DNA of 64,000 nt. It comes from Microvelia longipes (taxonomy: Eukaryota > Arthropoda > Insecta > Hemiptera > Veliidae). Every line of letters starts with the position of its first letter. The stretch's first letter is position 1. Made by a program: the position numbers and the translations under genes. The DNA lies in contig JACMZG010001913.1 of NCBI GenBank assembly GCA_018340805.1, positions 42,548,881 to 42,612,880 of the forward strand, read 5' to 3'. A model generated the notes under the pieces. The model searched no databases and was not told the origin of the DNA. It worked only from the letters and a program-made list of their open reading frames with translations. Of the stretch, positions 34,441-46,247 are shown in pieces.

Positions 34441-36399
34441 AAGTTTATACTTTTTAGAATAAATTGAATATTTTTATCTTAAAGTTGTTTAGGCATAGTG
34501 GAATGTATCACTTATACAATTTCTTACACAAGTAACTATAATGCTTTAGCATAAAAGATAAATTTAATAAACGGAAAAGTCAAGGATATATATGGATGAC
34601 ATGAATAGAAAAATTAAATGTAGACAACATAAGCGAAAAGAAAATCACTTAGAAATGTCTTTTTTGATAAAACAAGAGATATTTTCATTAAGAAAGATAT
34701 TTAATTCTTGGACGAAGGCAAAAAACAGCTTTTAATAAAAAAGGTAAAATTATCGAAGAAAAAAAAGATGAACATTGTAACAGAAACTAAAAAAAATCCT
34801 AAGGAAGAAAATTTCTAACTTTCTACATCGGCTTTATGAATTTGCTTCTCTGGATGAAGAGGTAAGATGTTTTAATAAAAGAAAACAGCTTAGATCGGTG
34901 TAAAGCAACACAAAAAAATGTTTCTATAGTGAAACTGTAGGAATTGTGTATTGATGGAGAGCAAGTATAATATAAAAGATCAGTTGCAGGTTCTACGTTT
35001 AGAAATTTATGTTAAAAAGTAAATATAAAAAGTAAGAATCTCAACTGCTCTTTTCATATTAAATACGAAAAGGGAAGGAAAGTACGTCACGTTTTGTAGT
35101 GCTTCTGTAGCACATCTATATTATTTTATATTGCTAAAGGTTAATTAAAAATTCTTGAGTGAAGCTTCACAAGCCAGGTGAATTTCCTTCGAAATGCGTG
35201 CTTACTTGCTTGTCACTTGACTTGATTCAAGTTATAAGTTTATTCTTCATAAATTGAGCAGTAATTACTATTTGTTTCTGATTTTTCAATTTTCCTCATA
35301 TTTATTTATTTATTTATTATACAATTTTTAAAATGAGCCCTCAACAGATAAATTCAAAACAAGGCGCTCAGGAATAATAGAAACTAAAATAAATAAGTAA
35401 ATAGGTAAACTAAAATAGGTAAAAAGAGAAAAAAATCTGATTGTGACTAGTTATGAAAATTAGACAATAACAACAAAAATAATTAAAAGCTTAAAAATAA
35501 CTATATACTTTTATGAGGAAGTGGTCTTAAAAATAACACTAATAACAAATAGACTAATAAAGTTATTATACACTTAACATGAATTAACAAATTAACTAGA
35601 CATAGACCAAGAGCCCAGGGGTGTTTTGTTAATAAAAAGTGTAATGGCTGGAACCGGTCTCAATTTTTGAATTTCAAATTTACAGTCGCAAGAGTCAATT
35701 TGATTCCGGTGTAATGAAAACCCATCTCATTTGACGAAATTCCTTAAAGGAAATTCGCTAAAGGTGGAATCAGGGGGTGTGATGACGGTGCTATGTAGAA
35801 AAATATAATTAATATAACAGTCTTTTATTAAGCCTGTTTTTAATAAAGAGGAAAAATGCCATTCTTGTTCATATATTTTTCATTTTCAAAGAAAATTAAG
35901 CTAATGAAGTCGTCTGCATTTGTGGAAGGAGAGAGTAACACCCTCCCTTATTATACGCAAACAATAACATGAGAGGGTCAAAACTAAACGCATTGAACGC
36001 ATACTTCTAGTTTAGGCACTTACGCATAACATAAATGTCTGATCAAACTATAGTGTTTATTGGAGTATTTTACAGAGTAATTTAAACAATGTTCATTTAC
36101 ACAAACATAATTTTCACGTCTTCAAACCGTCTGAGCTTTATGAAGCTAACTATGAGAAGCTGATACTTAGCTAATTTTTTGTCGGAAAGCCTAAACGGTC
36201 GAGAAAAACGTACATTATTCATGTAGATATAAATGATCAATTACTTATTTCTAAATATTTATTTTATTCATAAATATACCTGAAGGATGATTTTTCTGTC
36301 AATTTTTATATCTGGTAACAAAAGTTCGTATTTAACATAGTCAAATAAACCACTATATTACTAGCATTAACACTAAAATTTAGGACGAAATCAGATAAA
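34441..36399. other. A+T-rich stretch, no gene recognised
   Basis: Apart from the MITE fragment at 35604-35669 and a TTTA-repeat tract near 35301-35320, nothing could be assigned. Confidence 0.4.
35604..35669 (+). mobile_element. Fragment of the 29.5-kb foldback MITE
   Basis: ACCAAGAGCCCAGGGGTGTT and the following ~45 bp match the outer arm of the 29494-29783 element. The match stops abruptly after CTCAATTTTT. Confidence 0.75.
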
Positions 36400-36610
36400 C
36401 AAAAAAGTGTACTTACAGGTACGTGCGGTCATCCGTACAGCACTGACCACACTCAATGGTGCTTAACTTTTATAATCCAACAAAAATCATAAATATACTT
36501 ATCGTATTGAAACAAAACTTAGTGCACTTATTTAATAAGTAAAGGTATTTACTTCTACTTAATTTCAACTCAATTGGATCATTTTTGATATACTTAAAAA
36601 ATACTTAAGT
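36400..36610 (-). mobile_element. Composite repeat fragment with 5S-like block
   Basis: On the minus strand GTTGGATTATAAAAGTTAAG leads into CACCATTGAGTGTGGTCAGT and GGATGACCGC, the 5S-like block at about 36424-36473. The upstream family segment (AAACTTAGTGCAC in forward) is also present; the GCGAAGC tail is missing. Confidence 0.7.
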
Positions 36611-38190
36611 TTATTTTAACCTGAAGCGTATTCTTTGGATAAATTACGATTTCGGATTTTCGTATCACTCACGCAAGTAGCCGAGGAAAAGAAAAAGATT
36701 AGAAAATACGAATACCAAATCAAAAACTTTAAAAAAATTTAAAGGTCAGTGTTGTTAAAAGAATGTTTAACTTTTGATGAACTAAGTCTTAAAAAAGATT
36801 CAAAATTTACATTTTAAGGTTTTATTCACAGAAGAAACGTGACTTAACTACAGCGAATAGAAGAAAAAATATGTTTGACCGAAGCATTCAAAATGTATGA
36901 CATTAGACGGGTTAAACGTGAGCAGATTTCCAAAATCGGAGCAAATAAAAAGGAGCTTACCTTAAAAGATCTTATTTACGAATTAAATTGTGCTATATAG
37001 GGTCTCAAAATTTATTTACTCCTTGCTTGCGTTTTGTTACCACTCTGAACTCATTTCACGACTTATTTCATGTCATTTTTACTTTCATTTTATTGTTAAA
37101 TTATTTTCCTAGCTTGTTTATTTTTATTTTTTGTATTAAGCGTTAAATCTCTTTATTTTAAAATCGGCAAATATTTATCGGATTCCTTAATTCAATTTTA
37201 TTTTAAAACTAAGATAAGTCCATAAAAACGGGACAAATATAGAAAAAGTTAGTTTATAACTAGTATTAATAGTACTCTTTTGACCAATTGAATTTTTACG
37301 TTGTAAGCTCTAAATCGCTGTATTTCTAAAATGTACAATGCTCTGTCAGTTTTCGTTATTAAAGTTTATATGAAAAAATAAATAAGTCTATATAAACAGG
37401 ATAAACTCAGGAAAGTTAGTTTACAACTAGTCTTACTAATCCTCTTCAAACTACTTGAAACCACCCAGATAGACGTTTTATACTTCCTGTGCTTCACTAG
37501 ATGTGCTCCTTCAAATGCAGGCAACAACTCAAGTTACTAAAAAATTTAAAGTTAAGCTTCTAAAACCTTAGTGCTTCCATTTTCAGCAATAGAAAAAAAG
37601 TCATATATAAACATAAGTATTGTATTTTTCATAAAGTTTAATATTTCCTAGAGATTTGTGGAAGTTATACGTCATTTGAGGTTTAGACAAGTTTGACGGA
37701 TATTAAGAGCTTAACTTGTTAAAAGGAAAGTTAGATTGCTTAGAAGTCACAACTTAAAGACGAAGAGTATTTATCTGTAAGTGCTCCTTCCTTAACTCAG
37801 TTCATGAGATATTGTATTGTTATTAACTAACCGAGGGAGAAATACAAGTCTTTTTCCTGAGAAAGGAAAGCCAAGAGAACTTTCATATAGAGTGAGAAAA
37901 CATAGACTCACTACTCTACTTCTTTAACATCTCAACGGTTTTGCACTGATGATGGCCTCTAGTTAGGTTGAAAGCTCTTTGCCTATAAAGCTTTGTTTTG
38001 TGGAGAGACTTCTTTTCTTTTATTATTTAATATTGAGGTGTTTTTTTCATATTGAATCCTGAGGCTTCAAAGAGACCATTGAGTTAACTCACGAAGTCTA
38101 TACCTTGATACTTTTCGTCTACATTTTTGACGAGTTTCGCTTTTCCTCAAGACGTCAACATTTATCCGAAGGTTAAAGTGATATCATTTC
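36611..38190. other. A+T-rich stretch, no gene recognised
   Basis: No ORF above background and no recognised repeat family. A perfect GGGCTTCGCTAAGCCC hairpin marks its right edge at 38191-38206. Confidence 0.4.
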
Positions 38191-38206
38191 GGGCTTCGCT
38201 AAGCCC

Positions 38207-38760
38207 AACTTTAGAATAAAATATTTTTTTTGAGATAGTACGTAATTGAGCACTTTATTGGACCGTTTTTAGGATGAGAAGCCAATCATTATAGTTATAG
38301 GAGGTTATTTAGTACTTTTCACCTCCGAGAATAATGAATGTATAAAAAACTCCTAGGACGTAAAAGTAATTCTTATATTGCCGCCATTACTGTAATGTAG
38401 CGTGTTCAAAAAAACAATCTGTGTAAATCTTCATGAGGTTTCTTTAAAAACGTTCATTTTGTTTCTGTTTTTGTTGGTACATTTTTGAGTAAAAGTGTGA
38501 AGCTATGGATGAATTCAATGACGACGATAATATGGAGTTAATTGGACGTTTGTTTTTTTTCAATTAAGTATATAGCGCAGTTTATTTAATGAGTGCTTCC
38601 TCAAAAAAAATAGTGTATGCCATCCGGCTGAGAATGTCTTTATGTCTTGGCAATTTTTCCCGACTCGCTTCACTCGCTTCGCTCGTCGGTAAATCTAATT
38701 GCCGTGCCATAAAGACACACTTCTCAGCCTTATGGCATAAATAACTATTTTCAAAGACTA
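38207..38760 (+). mobile_element. Small-ORF repeat, first of a pair, ending in a palindrome
   Basis: It contains TTGGACCGTTTTTAGG, then ACTCCTAGGACGTAAAA, then a 20-codon ORF (38505-38567, MDEFNDDDNMELIGRLFFFN). A 147-bp inverted repeat (38611-38757) follows, with arms GTATGCCATCCGGCTGAGAA… and a GCGAAGC-rich loop. The second copy near 40890-41813 has the same order. Function is unknown. Confidence 0.45.
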
Positions 38761-38802
38761 AGGAGTTTTGACTGCGAAATCGCTTCGCTTGTCCTCAATA
38801 TT

Positions 38803-39201
38803 TTAAATTACTAGATAAAAGTAGGCTTCAATTCTGTATGTTACAAAATTTATTTTGTTTTAATTATTCAGCCATTATTGTGACCATCTTCAGAACAATA
38901 AATGAAACATAAAGTAAATCAAATGAATTACTCACAATATGAAGACTGAAAAAACTAGATTGGACATGAAATTGACTGAAAACAAAAAATATTAAAATGT
39001 TTAATATCTGTTTGAATATTTTTTGTTTTCATTCATTTTCGTGTTCTATCTCGTCTTATAAGTCTTTATATTGCAAGTAATTTATTTGATTGATCTTATG
39101 TTTCAGTTATTGTTCTATAGCCACAATTATGGCTGAATAATTAAAACAAAATAAATTTTGTAGCATATAGAATTAAAGCCTACTTTTATCTAGTAATTTA
39201 A
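38803..39201. mobile_element. Near-perfect 399-bp foldback element
   Basis: TTAAATTACTAGATAAAAGT at the left is mirrored at the right end. The match runs, with modest divergence, to a centre near 39002, leaving almost no loop. It is non-coding. Confidence 0.75.
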
Positions 39202-39631
39202 GATGGAATTTTATAAACTAAGAAGTGCAACTAGTGAAAAACTATTGTCCTCAGTATGTCATCATCACCTAAACCTTATCACCTTATAACTTCACTCGAC
39301 TGCAGAATAAAGAAGTGATCTAACTTTCAGGACTTTATAATTTTGCTAAGTAACTCGCTTTGCTAAGTCCTAAGAGAATCTTAAGTAAGTATCATTACTT
39401 TGGTCTCACTAACTCAGAGTTATTGGGAAATGTATTGCCATAAGGTCAATTAAAGTTTAGAAAAGTAATAAAGCAAATAAGCATTCTTGAATATTTATTG
39501 TAATATGGCATTTTGCCATGTATTTAGCGCATTTTCATTGCCTTGCCACGCTAAGAGGGCCTGTGAGACTCACTATGGTCCTTCTGGGGTCATATAGACG
39601 TTTACATGTACAACAAGATGTAAGTCCGTGT

Positions 39632-39661
39632 ATAATTGGTGATAGCAATCACCAATTATAG
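39632..39661. repeat. Perfect 13-bp-stem hairpin
   Basis: TATAATTGGTGAT, loop AGCA, then the exact complement. Confidence 0.8.
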
Positions 39662-40160
39662 AAACCTTCTTTTAACTCATTGGTGATGACGTCATAATTA
39701 AGTTATTTGCTGACTGCGCCACTTAAAATGGTATTTTTTTAAACCGGCCCCAATCGTATTAGAATGCCTACGAGCATAAAAAGCAGCTTCTTGGCAATTT
39801 CGCTTTGCGGGCCTGCTTAGCTCGTCGTGATTCCATGTGAGCCATTTTTGTCCTCTCTATTTGGGACAGTTGGCTAATCTAACAATTAATAATGCCACTG
39901 CTCAGATATTTGACGTTTTTAAATTACTTGACTCGTTTTAGATAATATCCTTTGAAAAAATTGCTAATGGTATAGACGTCTTGGTTAGAATAGAACTTTA
40001 GAGTTTGGCAAAATCCGTTTCAGAGAAGCCTTACCACGAAAAAATGCGTTTTCGTAGACTAGCAATGAGAAAGTACAGAAATAAGTACAAGAATAAAATA
40101 CTAAATTATAACAAAACATAAACTAAAAATAAAATTTAACAATACCAGAGTTTAAGAAAG

Positions 40161-40432
40161 TAGGGAGTAGTGATGTGCCGAATCGACTTTTTTTTAAATC
40201 GACTTCATACGAGTCGACTCAAAAAAAATCGACTTAAAATCGATTTAGGTCAAAAGCTGACTTTGAGTCGATTGAAGTCGACTCGAGTCGATTAAAGAAG
40301 TCGATTTAAGTCGACTTGAATCGACTTCATGAAGTCGACTTGAGTCGATTCGAGTTGACTCATAAAAAAATCGACTTGCGAAAAATCGACTCAATCGACT
40401 CAAAAAGTGGACGTGGCACATCACTAGGGAGT
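40161..40432. mobile_element. hAT-type MITE with TCGACT-rich interior
   Basis: The 8-bp direct repeat TAGGGAGT (40161-40168 and 40425-40432) flanks a 256-bp element with TIRs GTGATGTGCC / GGCACATCAC. The interior is a dense mixture of TCGACT/AGTCGA words in both orientations, giving many alternative hairpins. An 8-bp duplication and this TIR style fit hAT. Confidence 0.8.
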
Positions 40433-41372
40433 TAAGTTATAAAATCAATTAACTAACAAGGTTCGATAATAAGTTTCTATAAATATTACTTAAGTTATTG
40501 GTGTTAGTTTTCTTATTGAAACGATGTTATGTTATATTTTGGTAGCAATAATAGTTCATTTGGTATGACTCGACATTACTATGCCGTAACTGAGTATAAT
40601 CCCTACAATGGATTAATAAACAGTGACTAAACTTTCATCTCGTGCTGTACCTTTTAACTTTCTGAACATAAATCTATGACAAGACACTTAGGGAGGTGAA
40701 CTTTCTACACGTGGCTTCCAACTTAGTTTTTCATCTATTATTACTCCGAGGAATTTTATTGTCTTTAGTTATAAATTATGTTTCAAACTTGGCAATAAAT
40801 TTTAAGTATTCTCTCTAATCACTTTCCCGCGAACACAATACTTAGGAAAAGACTTTTATCTACTCACGGCAGCAAAATTAGCCATTACTGGACTGTTTTT
40901 AAGCTGCAAAATGTCATTTTACCTACACTGTCAAACAATACGGGAAATATTTTAAAACAGTACGCAAAATGTTTCAAAACAGTACGCAAAATGTTTTGGT
41001 AATGAAAAAAGTACTAGGGAGTTATGGCTCATTTAAATAACGTGGGAAACAAGTCCAAACTCCCTAGGCGGGAAAATGAATGAGCGGAGGTAATTATTTT
41101 ACAAATTATTGCGTGAATTTCGGTATTGTTTTATTTTGTAAACTATGATTTATTCTAGCTTGTTTCTAATATGTAACTTTCTTTATTGTTACTTAAAATT
41201 ACGATATTATTATTAAATGTTTAACATTTAACATTTGTTTATCTAATAATATATAATGTTTTGGAAACAAATTGGCAACACTGATAATTTTGGCATTAAA
41301 TTAAATTATTTAGCAGCTGCTTATGAATCGACAGATTTTTAATGTTTAAGTCGTCATATTTTGTATTTCAAG

Positions 41373-41380
41373 TATATAAA
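41373..41380 (+). promoter_or_regulatory. TATA box upstream of a small ORF
   Basis: TATATAAA lies 72 bp upstream of the ATG at 41445, leaving room for a start site near 41400-41410. Placement is right for a pol II core promoter; the A+T-rich background lowers certainty. Confidence 0.4.
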
Positions 41381-41444
41381 GTTACAAAATTAGAACGTTA
41401 TCAAAAACTAAATCTGTAAACTGAAGTTAAGTTACTAAAACATA

Positions 41445-41600
41445 ATGAGTGAGAACAACAGTGAAGTGAATAAAGATACAAACATTATTGACATTGACGA
41501 GTTATTGGACCACACTCCACCTGATATTGTCAGCGTTGCATCTACTTCAAAGCAGTCTTTACTGCCTAAAGTAAAATTTCGCAGCAAGTATTTAAAATAA
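41445..41600 (+). CDS. 51-codon ORF, acidic, unknown function
   Basis: ATG in an AACATA context opens a frame beginning MSENNSEVNKDTNIIDIDEL and ending with a basic tail (KVKFRSKYLK) before TAA. It is acidic and Asp/Glu-rich at the start, like the N-terminus of a transposase or nuclear protein. It lies between a TATA box and a 176-bp palindrome, in the same arrangement as the 20-codon ORF at 38505. It may be a truncated transposon gene or a first exon. Confidence 0.4.
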   Translation: MSENNSEVNKDTNIIDIDELLDHTPPDIVSVASTSKQSLLPKVKFRSKYLK

Positions 41601-41637
41601 TCTCTTGTGTATTTTTTTCTGCCGTTAATAGACAAAA

Positions 41638-41813
41638 TAGTATATGCTACTATGCAGCAAAGGAAACATTGCAGACTCGTGCAATTAATTACCTGCCTCG
41701 GCTTACGCCTCTGCAGGTAATTTCCATAGCCCACCCTCGCCTTCGGCTCGGGGGCTAATTTATAAAACTCGTCTGCAAAATTCCATTTTGCTGCCTAGTA
41801 GCATAATATACTA
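41638..41813. repeat. 176-bp inverted repeat after the small ORF
   Basis: The outer arms (TAGTATATGCTACTATGCAG and its approximate mirror at 41786-41813) enclose smaller palindromes: ATTACCTGC…GCAGGTAAT near 41690-41721 and CGCCTTCGGC near 41739. The composite repeat begins right at its edge. Confidence 0.65.
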
Positions 41814-42060
41814 TTGTTCGCGGGAAAAATCCGAAACCGGGATTTCACGTAAATCATCCGTGTCAGGCGTTTTTTTGGACCTCCTGAGTTGTTTTCATGA
41901 CGTTGTCTGTCTGTATTATGTTGTGTCTGTCAATTTTTATCTCATTATCAGCATTAGTTCAATTTTCATCTCATTATAAGCATTAAAAAAAAATGACCGA
42001 TTATGATAAAATGTTGTATACATGTAAAACTAACTATGTGTCAGAGCTGTATAGTTTTTG
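41813..42060 (+). mobile_element. Composite repeat 5' half with internal deletion
   Basis: It begins ATTGTTCGCGGGAAAAATCC, AAACCGGGATTTCACG, then GTTGTCTGTCTG and jumps to ATCTCATTATCAGCATTAG. Confidence 0.7.
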
Positions 42061-42194
42061 GTAATATTCCGAAAAATATTTTCAAAATGGCTGCCAATAT
42101 GGCACACCGGATAAAAAAAAGTTAAGCGGAAAAATCGTGCTGTATATCGCTTGAAGGCTCTTAAAAAGTAGTTTTAGTTAGTAAGAGTAGTTTT

Positions 42195-42510
42195 TACTAT
42201 GTATTATTATAAATATACACAATCTAGCGAGCGAAGCGAACATTTTTCACTATGCATTAGCATAAAATACGCAATCTAGTGAGCGAAGCGAGCCTTTTTT
42301 ACTCATAAAATTGTAAACATACGTAATCTAGCGAGGGAAGCGAGCCTTTTTTAATGTCTTATACTTTTAACATGCTCACTTTAGCGAGTGAAGTGAGCTC
42401 TTTTTACCGTTTATTATTATAAATATGCACACTCTAGCGAGCGAAGTGAGCTTTTTATAGTATGTAAAATGTTAAAGATACCTAAACTAGCAAGCGAAGC
42501 GAGCCTTTTT
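42195..42510 (+). repeat. ~70-bp tandem array carrying AGCGAGCGAAGCGAG, five copies
   Basis: Each unit has CTAGCGAGCGAAGCGAGC followed by TTTTT and an A+T spacer with ATTATAAATAT-type sequence. It is unrelated to the 62-bp satellite apart from the GCGAAGC core. Confidence 0.8.
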
Positions 42511-42519
42511 GGGTTTATA

Positions 42520-42584
42520 CTATAGAATAGTATACTATTCTATAGTATACTATTCACGCTATAGCGTGAATAGTATATACTATA

Positions 42585-42648
<64 letters not shown>

Positions 42649-42655
42649 TTATATA
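42520..42655. repeat. Palindrome cluster and (AT)n microsatellite
   Basis: Overlapping palindromes such as ATAGTATACTAT and ATTCACGCTATAGCGTGAAT lead into a ~60-bp AT tract at 42587-42653. Strong cruciform potential. Confidence 0.85.
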
Positions 42656-42844
42656 GCGTGCGAATGTTTTTCTAATTACTCTATGTAGTGAGCGAAGGGT
42701 AATAGACTCTCTTCGCTTGCTTTAAATAAATACTTTTATTTGATGTATTCTTTTGATGTGAGTTCTTGATGCAACGCATTATTAGTGTTATAAGTAATTT
42801 TACTATGTTTCGTTTCTAAATGTAACAATTTTGCTGATGTAGAA

Positions 42845-42985
42845 AGTCTATCATATCTTGTCTCTCTGTATGTGTATATGTTATTATTTTAGCTCCAGTA
42901 TATTTATACTAAAGACTTGAAACTTGGTGCACATTAAATTTTCTGTATACCTCAGATAGTAAGTTAAGAAAAGTAAAAACTATTA
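42845..42985 (+). mobile_element. Composite repeat fragment
   Basis: TTGTCTCTCTGTATGTG, TTATTTTAGCTCCAGTATAT and TGAAACTTGGTGCAC match the family's early segment. Confidence 0.55.
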
Positions 42986-43441
42986 AATATATAGTTAGCC
43001 TATTTCAAATAAAGGATATCTCTAGGAGAACCTTATATTGCAATACATTTTTAATAACGAATATAATAACCATGGTTGTTATTTTTAATGAACGTCTGGA
43101 GGGTTATTACCTCTGTAACCTCCATTAAATGTCGAGAATGTACTCTAGTCCGCTCTTCACTTTTTAAACTAGTTACAGCTACTCGTTTAAGCCCCTAAAT
43201 TCCCGGTCCAACGTAATTAGGGACTTTTATATTCCTTTAATAACCCTAACAGAATTCCCTCAACAATAACGTTTACCGTAATAATGTTCCTTTTATAGAA
43301 AAGGATATATTTAAATTTTTCCGACTTAACCGGGTTTTAATGGCTCAAATAAATGAAAAGACGTCATACGTAGATCTGATATAAATTAAAACGGAACTCA
43401 TAGAGCCCATACTTTAAGGAAAAACATTCCCAATTAATGTC

Positions 43442-43471
43442 TATAGTGGAATAGAATTCTATTCCACTATA
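43442..43471. repeat. Perfect 30-bp palindrome
   Basis: TATAGTGGAATAGAA followed directly by its exact reverse complement, no loop. Confidence 0.9.
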
Positions 43472-43732
43472 TTAATGTCATAGGTAAGGTCAGGAGATAT
43501 TATTACTAGAGAGGCCCTATAGGTTAAATTTTGAAACATCGAAAAAGTAACCTGACCACCTTACTGATTTATACAATCAAATAATCAGTAAAAAATTACA
43601 ATAACTTATAAAGTAGATGGTTAAAAATACAAATCAAAACACAATGTACGGGAAGCCAAAAAAATTGAGTTATTATTGTTAAAAGAAGTAATCTGTTTTT
43701 TCTTTTTTAATTCTATTTAAACTGTGGCGGGA

Positions 43733-43908
43733 ACTAGGCCACGCCCTAACTCTCTCTCGTTGGCCCTTAACACATAAACTCTTCTTAAAATAATGCCATG
43801 CGTTCTCTTGTAAAAAATGTGGTTGTTCTTTTTATAATTATTAAAATTAATAAACTAAAGTCAGTTTTTTTCTTAAAAATTGTTTATTTTAAAACCCACA
43901 AACCATCA
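43733..43908 (+). mobile_element. Probable Ty1/copia 5' LTR
   Basis: It begins TGTGGCGGGAACTAGG and ends ACCATCA immediately before a copia-type primer binding site. It contains an AATAAA-like signal (AATTAATAAACTAAAG). No second LTR copy is present to fix the start, so the left border is an inference. Confidence 0.5.
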
Positions 43909-43922
43909 GGTTATGGGCCCAG
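43909..43922 (+). promoter_or_regulatory. Copia-type primer binding site
   Basis: GGTTATGGGCCCAG follows the LTR end. Drosophila copia uses this kind of internal initiator-tRNA-Met fragment site. It stands 32 bp upstream of the gag ATG. Confidence 0.65.
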
Positions 43923-43954
43923 ATACAGTTATAAAAACGTAAGTAACTCAAACT

Positions 43955-44125
43955 ATGGCTTTAAGCAATGACGAAATTTCAAGAATTACAATTCTTACGG
44001 ACCAAGAGTCCTATAACATTTGGAAATTCCAAATCGATATTCACTTGAGAGCCAACGGGCTTATGTCCGTTATTCCAACAATAATAGTAGTACTATTGTT
44101 TAATTGTCCCCCTAAGAAAATTTAA
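43955..44125 (+). pseudogene. Ty1/copia gag, N-terminal stub
   Basis: 56 codons starting MALSNDEISRITILTDQESY. The following NIWKFQIDIHLRANGL is the conserved copia gag start (a …YN-WK-QI…L-A-GL pattern). After about 40 residues homology is lost, and a stop follows at 44123. Nothing after 44126 looks like copia, so the element is a 5' remnant of LTR, binding site and gag start. Confidence 0.7.
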
Positions 44126-44457
44126 CCATTAAAACGTTAAAATAACAAAATTCACCCAAATTGAGGAAAAATTAAAAGTTGTTTAATCTGTAAAAAATAA
44201 TACATCGTTTTAAATTTAAATTTTTAAGGTCCATTGACTAGTGGAACAAAAATGGTAGTATTGTAAACTTCGATTTACAATACTAAACTTATACCATAAA
44301 AAAAACTATAAAAGTTATCTTTTCAACCAGGATTGTTGTTTAGCACGGAAACACGCATCCAAAGGAAATTCGCCTAACATGGAGACCACCGCGCCAGATT
44401 TTTTTCTTTTTCGAATTCAAATAGTCTTCTATGGCTGATCATTGTGTTTGTTTTCTG

Positions 44458-44458
<1 letters not shown>
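44126..44458. other. A+T-rich stretch, no gene recognised
   Basis: A small inverted repeat (ATTGTAAACTTCGATTTACA…) lies near 44260-44282. Nothing else assigned. Confidence 0.4.
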
Positions 44459-45139
<681 letters not shown>

Positions 45140-45339
45140 AAATGAAATTATCATCTGTGACCCTAAACTTATCTCAAGCCATCTTTAAAAAAACGTTAAG
45201 TAAGAAGCCAACCACACAAACTCTCATTCTTTGGAAATTTGCCAGCTGACTTTAATTTGAGTATTGAAACTTTAGTAAGGTATAGTTTATTCCACACCAG
45301 TGGCAAAAACTGGCGTTTCCACCTTTCACTGTAAGAATT

Positions 45340-45515
45340 ACATTCTATCTACGCTGGGTATTAGGATTAGCTGAGAGATACCCTCACTTATATTGGCGAC
45401 TTGTATATTCCGAGGGCGAGCGAAGCGAGTCCGAAATAGTGATGACAAGCATACCGAATCCCATCTGGTGAGGATATTTCCGTAGTACTGCGTACTCGTT
45501 TTTTTATAAGTATAT
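45340..45515 (+). mobile_element. Composite repeat 3' part
   Basis: GAGGGCGAGCGAAGCGAGTC is followed by GATGACAAGC, GGTGAGGATATTTCCGTAGT, ACTGCGTACTCG and a T run, the family's 3' end. Confidence 0.65.
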
Positions 45516-45939
45516 TTATTTTTTAGAAAAATGTATACATAGCAATAAAGAACAAAAATAGATACAACGAGAAATATCATAAAGGATGCTACGTATGTTT
45601 ACCAAAAGAAACTTTTATTTGTGAAAAAGCTTTTTTGACTTGAGTGGAATGAACCCATAGTACTTTCCCGTTTAAAACAAACAAAATCAAAGGGAATTTC
45701 CGAGATCTAGAATACAACATACGTTGTAAATGTAATCAGTATTATATAAGAATTCATAGTAGGCAGAGATATTATATGTTGGAGAGCGTGCTTTTACCTC
45801 TGGAAACCTGATTATTTCTCTATTGCTTTCTGCTAAGAGTTTATACGTCATGACTATGAGTTACGTATTTTTACACAGTATTATTAAGTTGATGTTATGT
45901 TTGACAAAGAAATATCTAGCTGTGTGACGTCAACAGAAG

Positions 45940-46240
45940 ATAAAATAAAATCGGTTGCGGGGTACCTCGGAACTTTTCCTTATCACATTTTGTTCTTTAT
46001 GCTTATACTCATTACTTCTGACTCGCTTCGCTCTTCCTTGGTATTTAAAAGAACCAAATGTTTACTGCAACACATCTTGCATCTCACTTCGCTCGTCCTC
46101 AGACTGTAAATACTTTAGAATTATTCTCAGCGGACTTCCATCCAGGCACTGAACTTGCTTGATGTTGCTTAACATTAACGATCCATCAAAAGCAGTAGGT
46201 ATACTAAGGTATAATTAGTATACTTATTTACGACACAAAG
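45940..46240 (-). mobile_element. Composite repeat copy I
   Basis: On the minus strand the 5S-like block (46124-46175; TTAAGCAACATCAAGCAAGT, then TGGATGGAAGTCCGCTG) precedes two GAGCGAAG-type blocks and the terminus GAGGTACCCCGCAACCG. It is truncated on its 5' side by the next copy. Confidence 0.7.
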
Positions 46241-46247
46241 AAATACA

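Noticed and set aside
41435..41734. 99-codon minus frame opposite the small + strand ORF
   Set aside because: It overlaps a palindrome and has no motif; the + strand ORF has the better promoter context.
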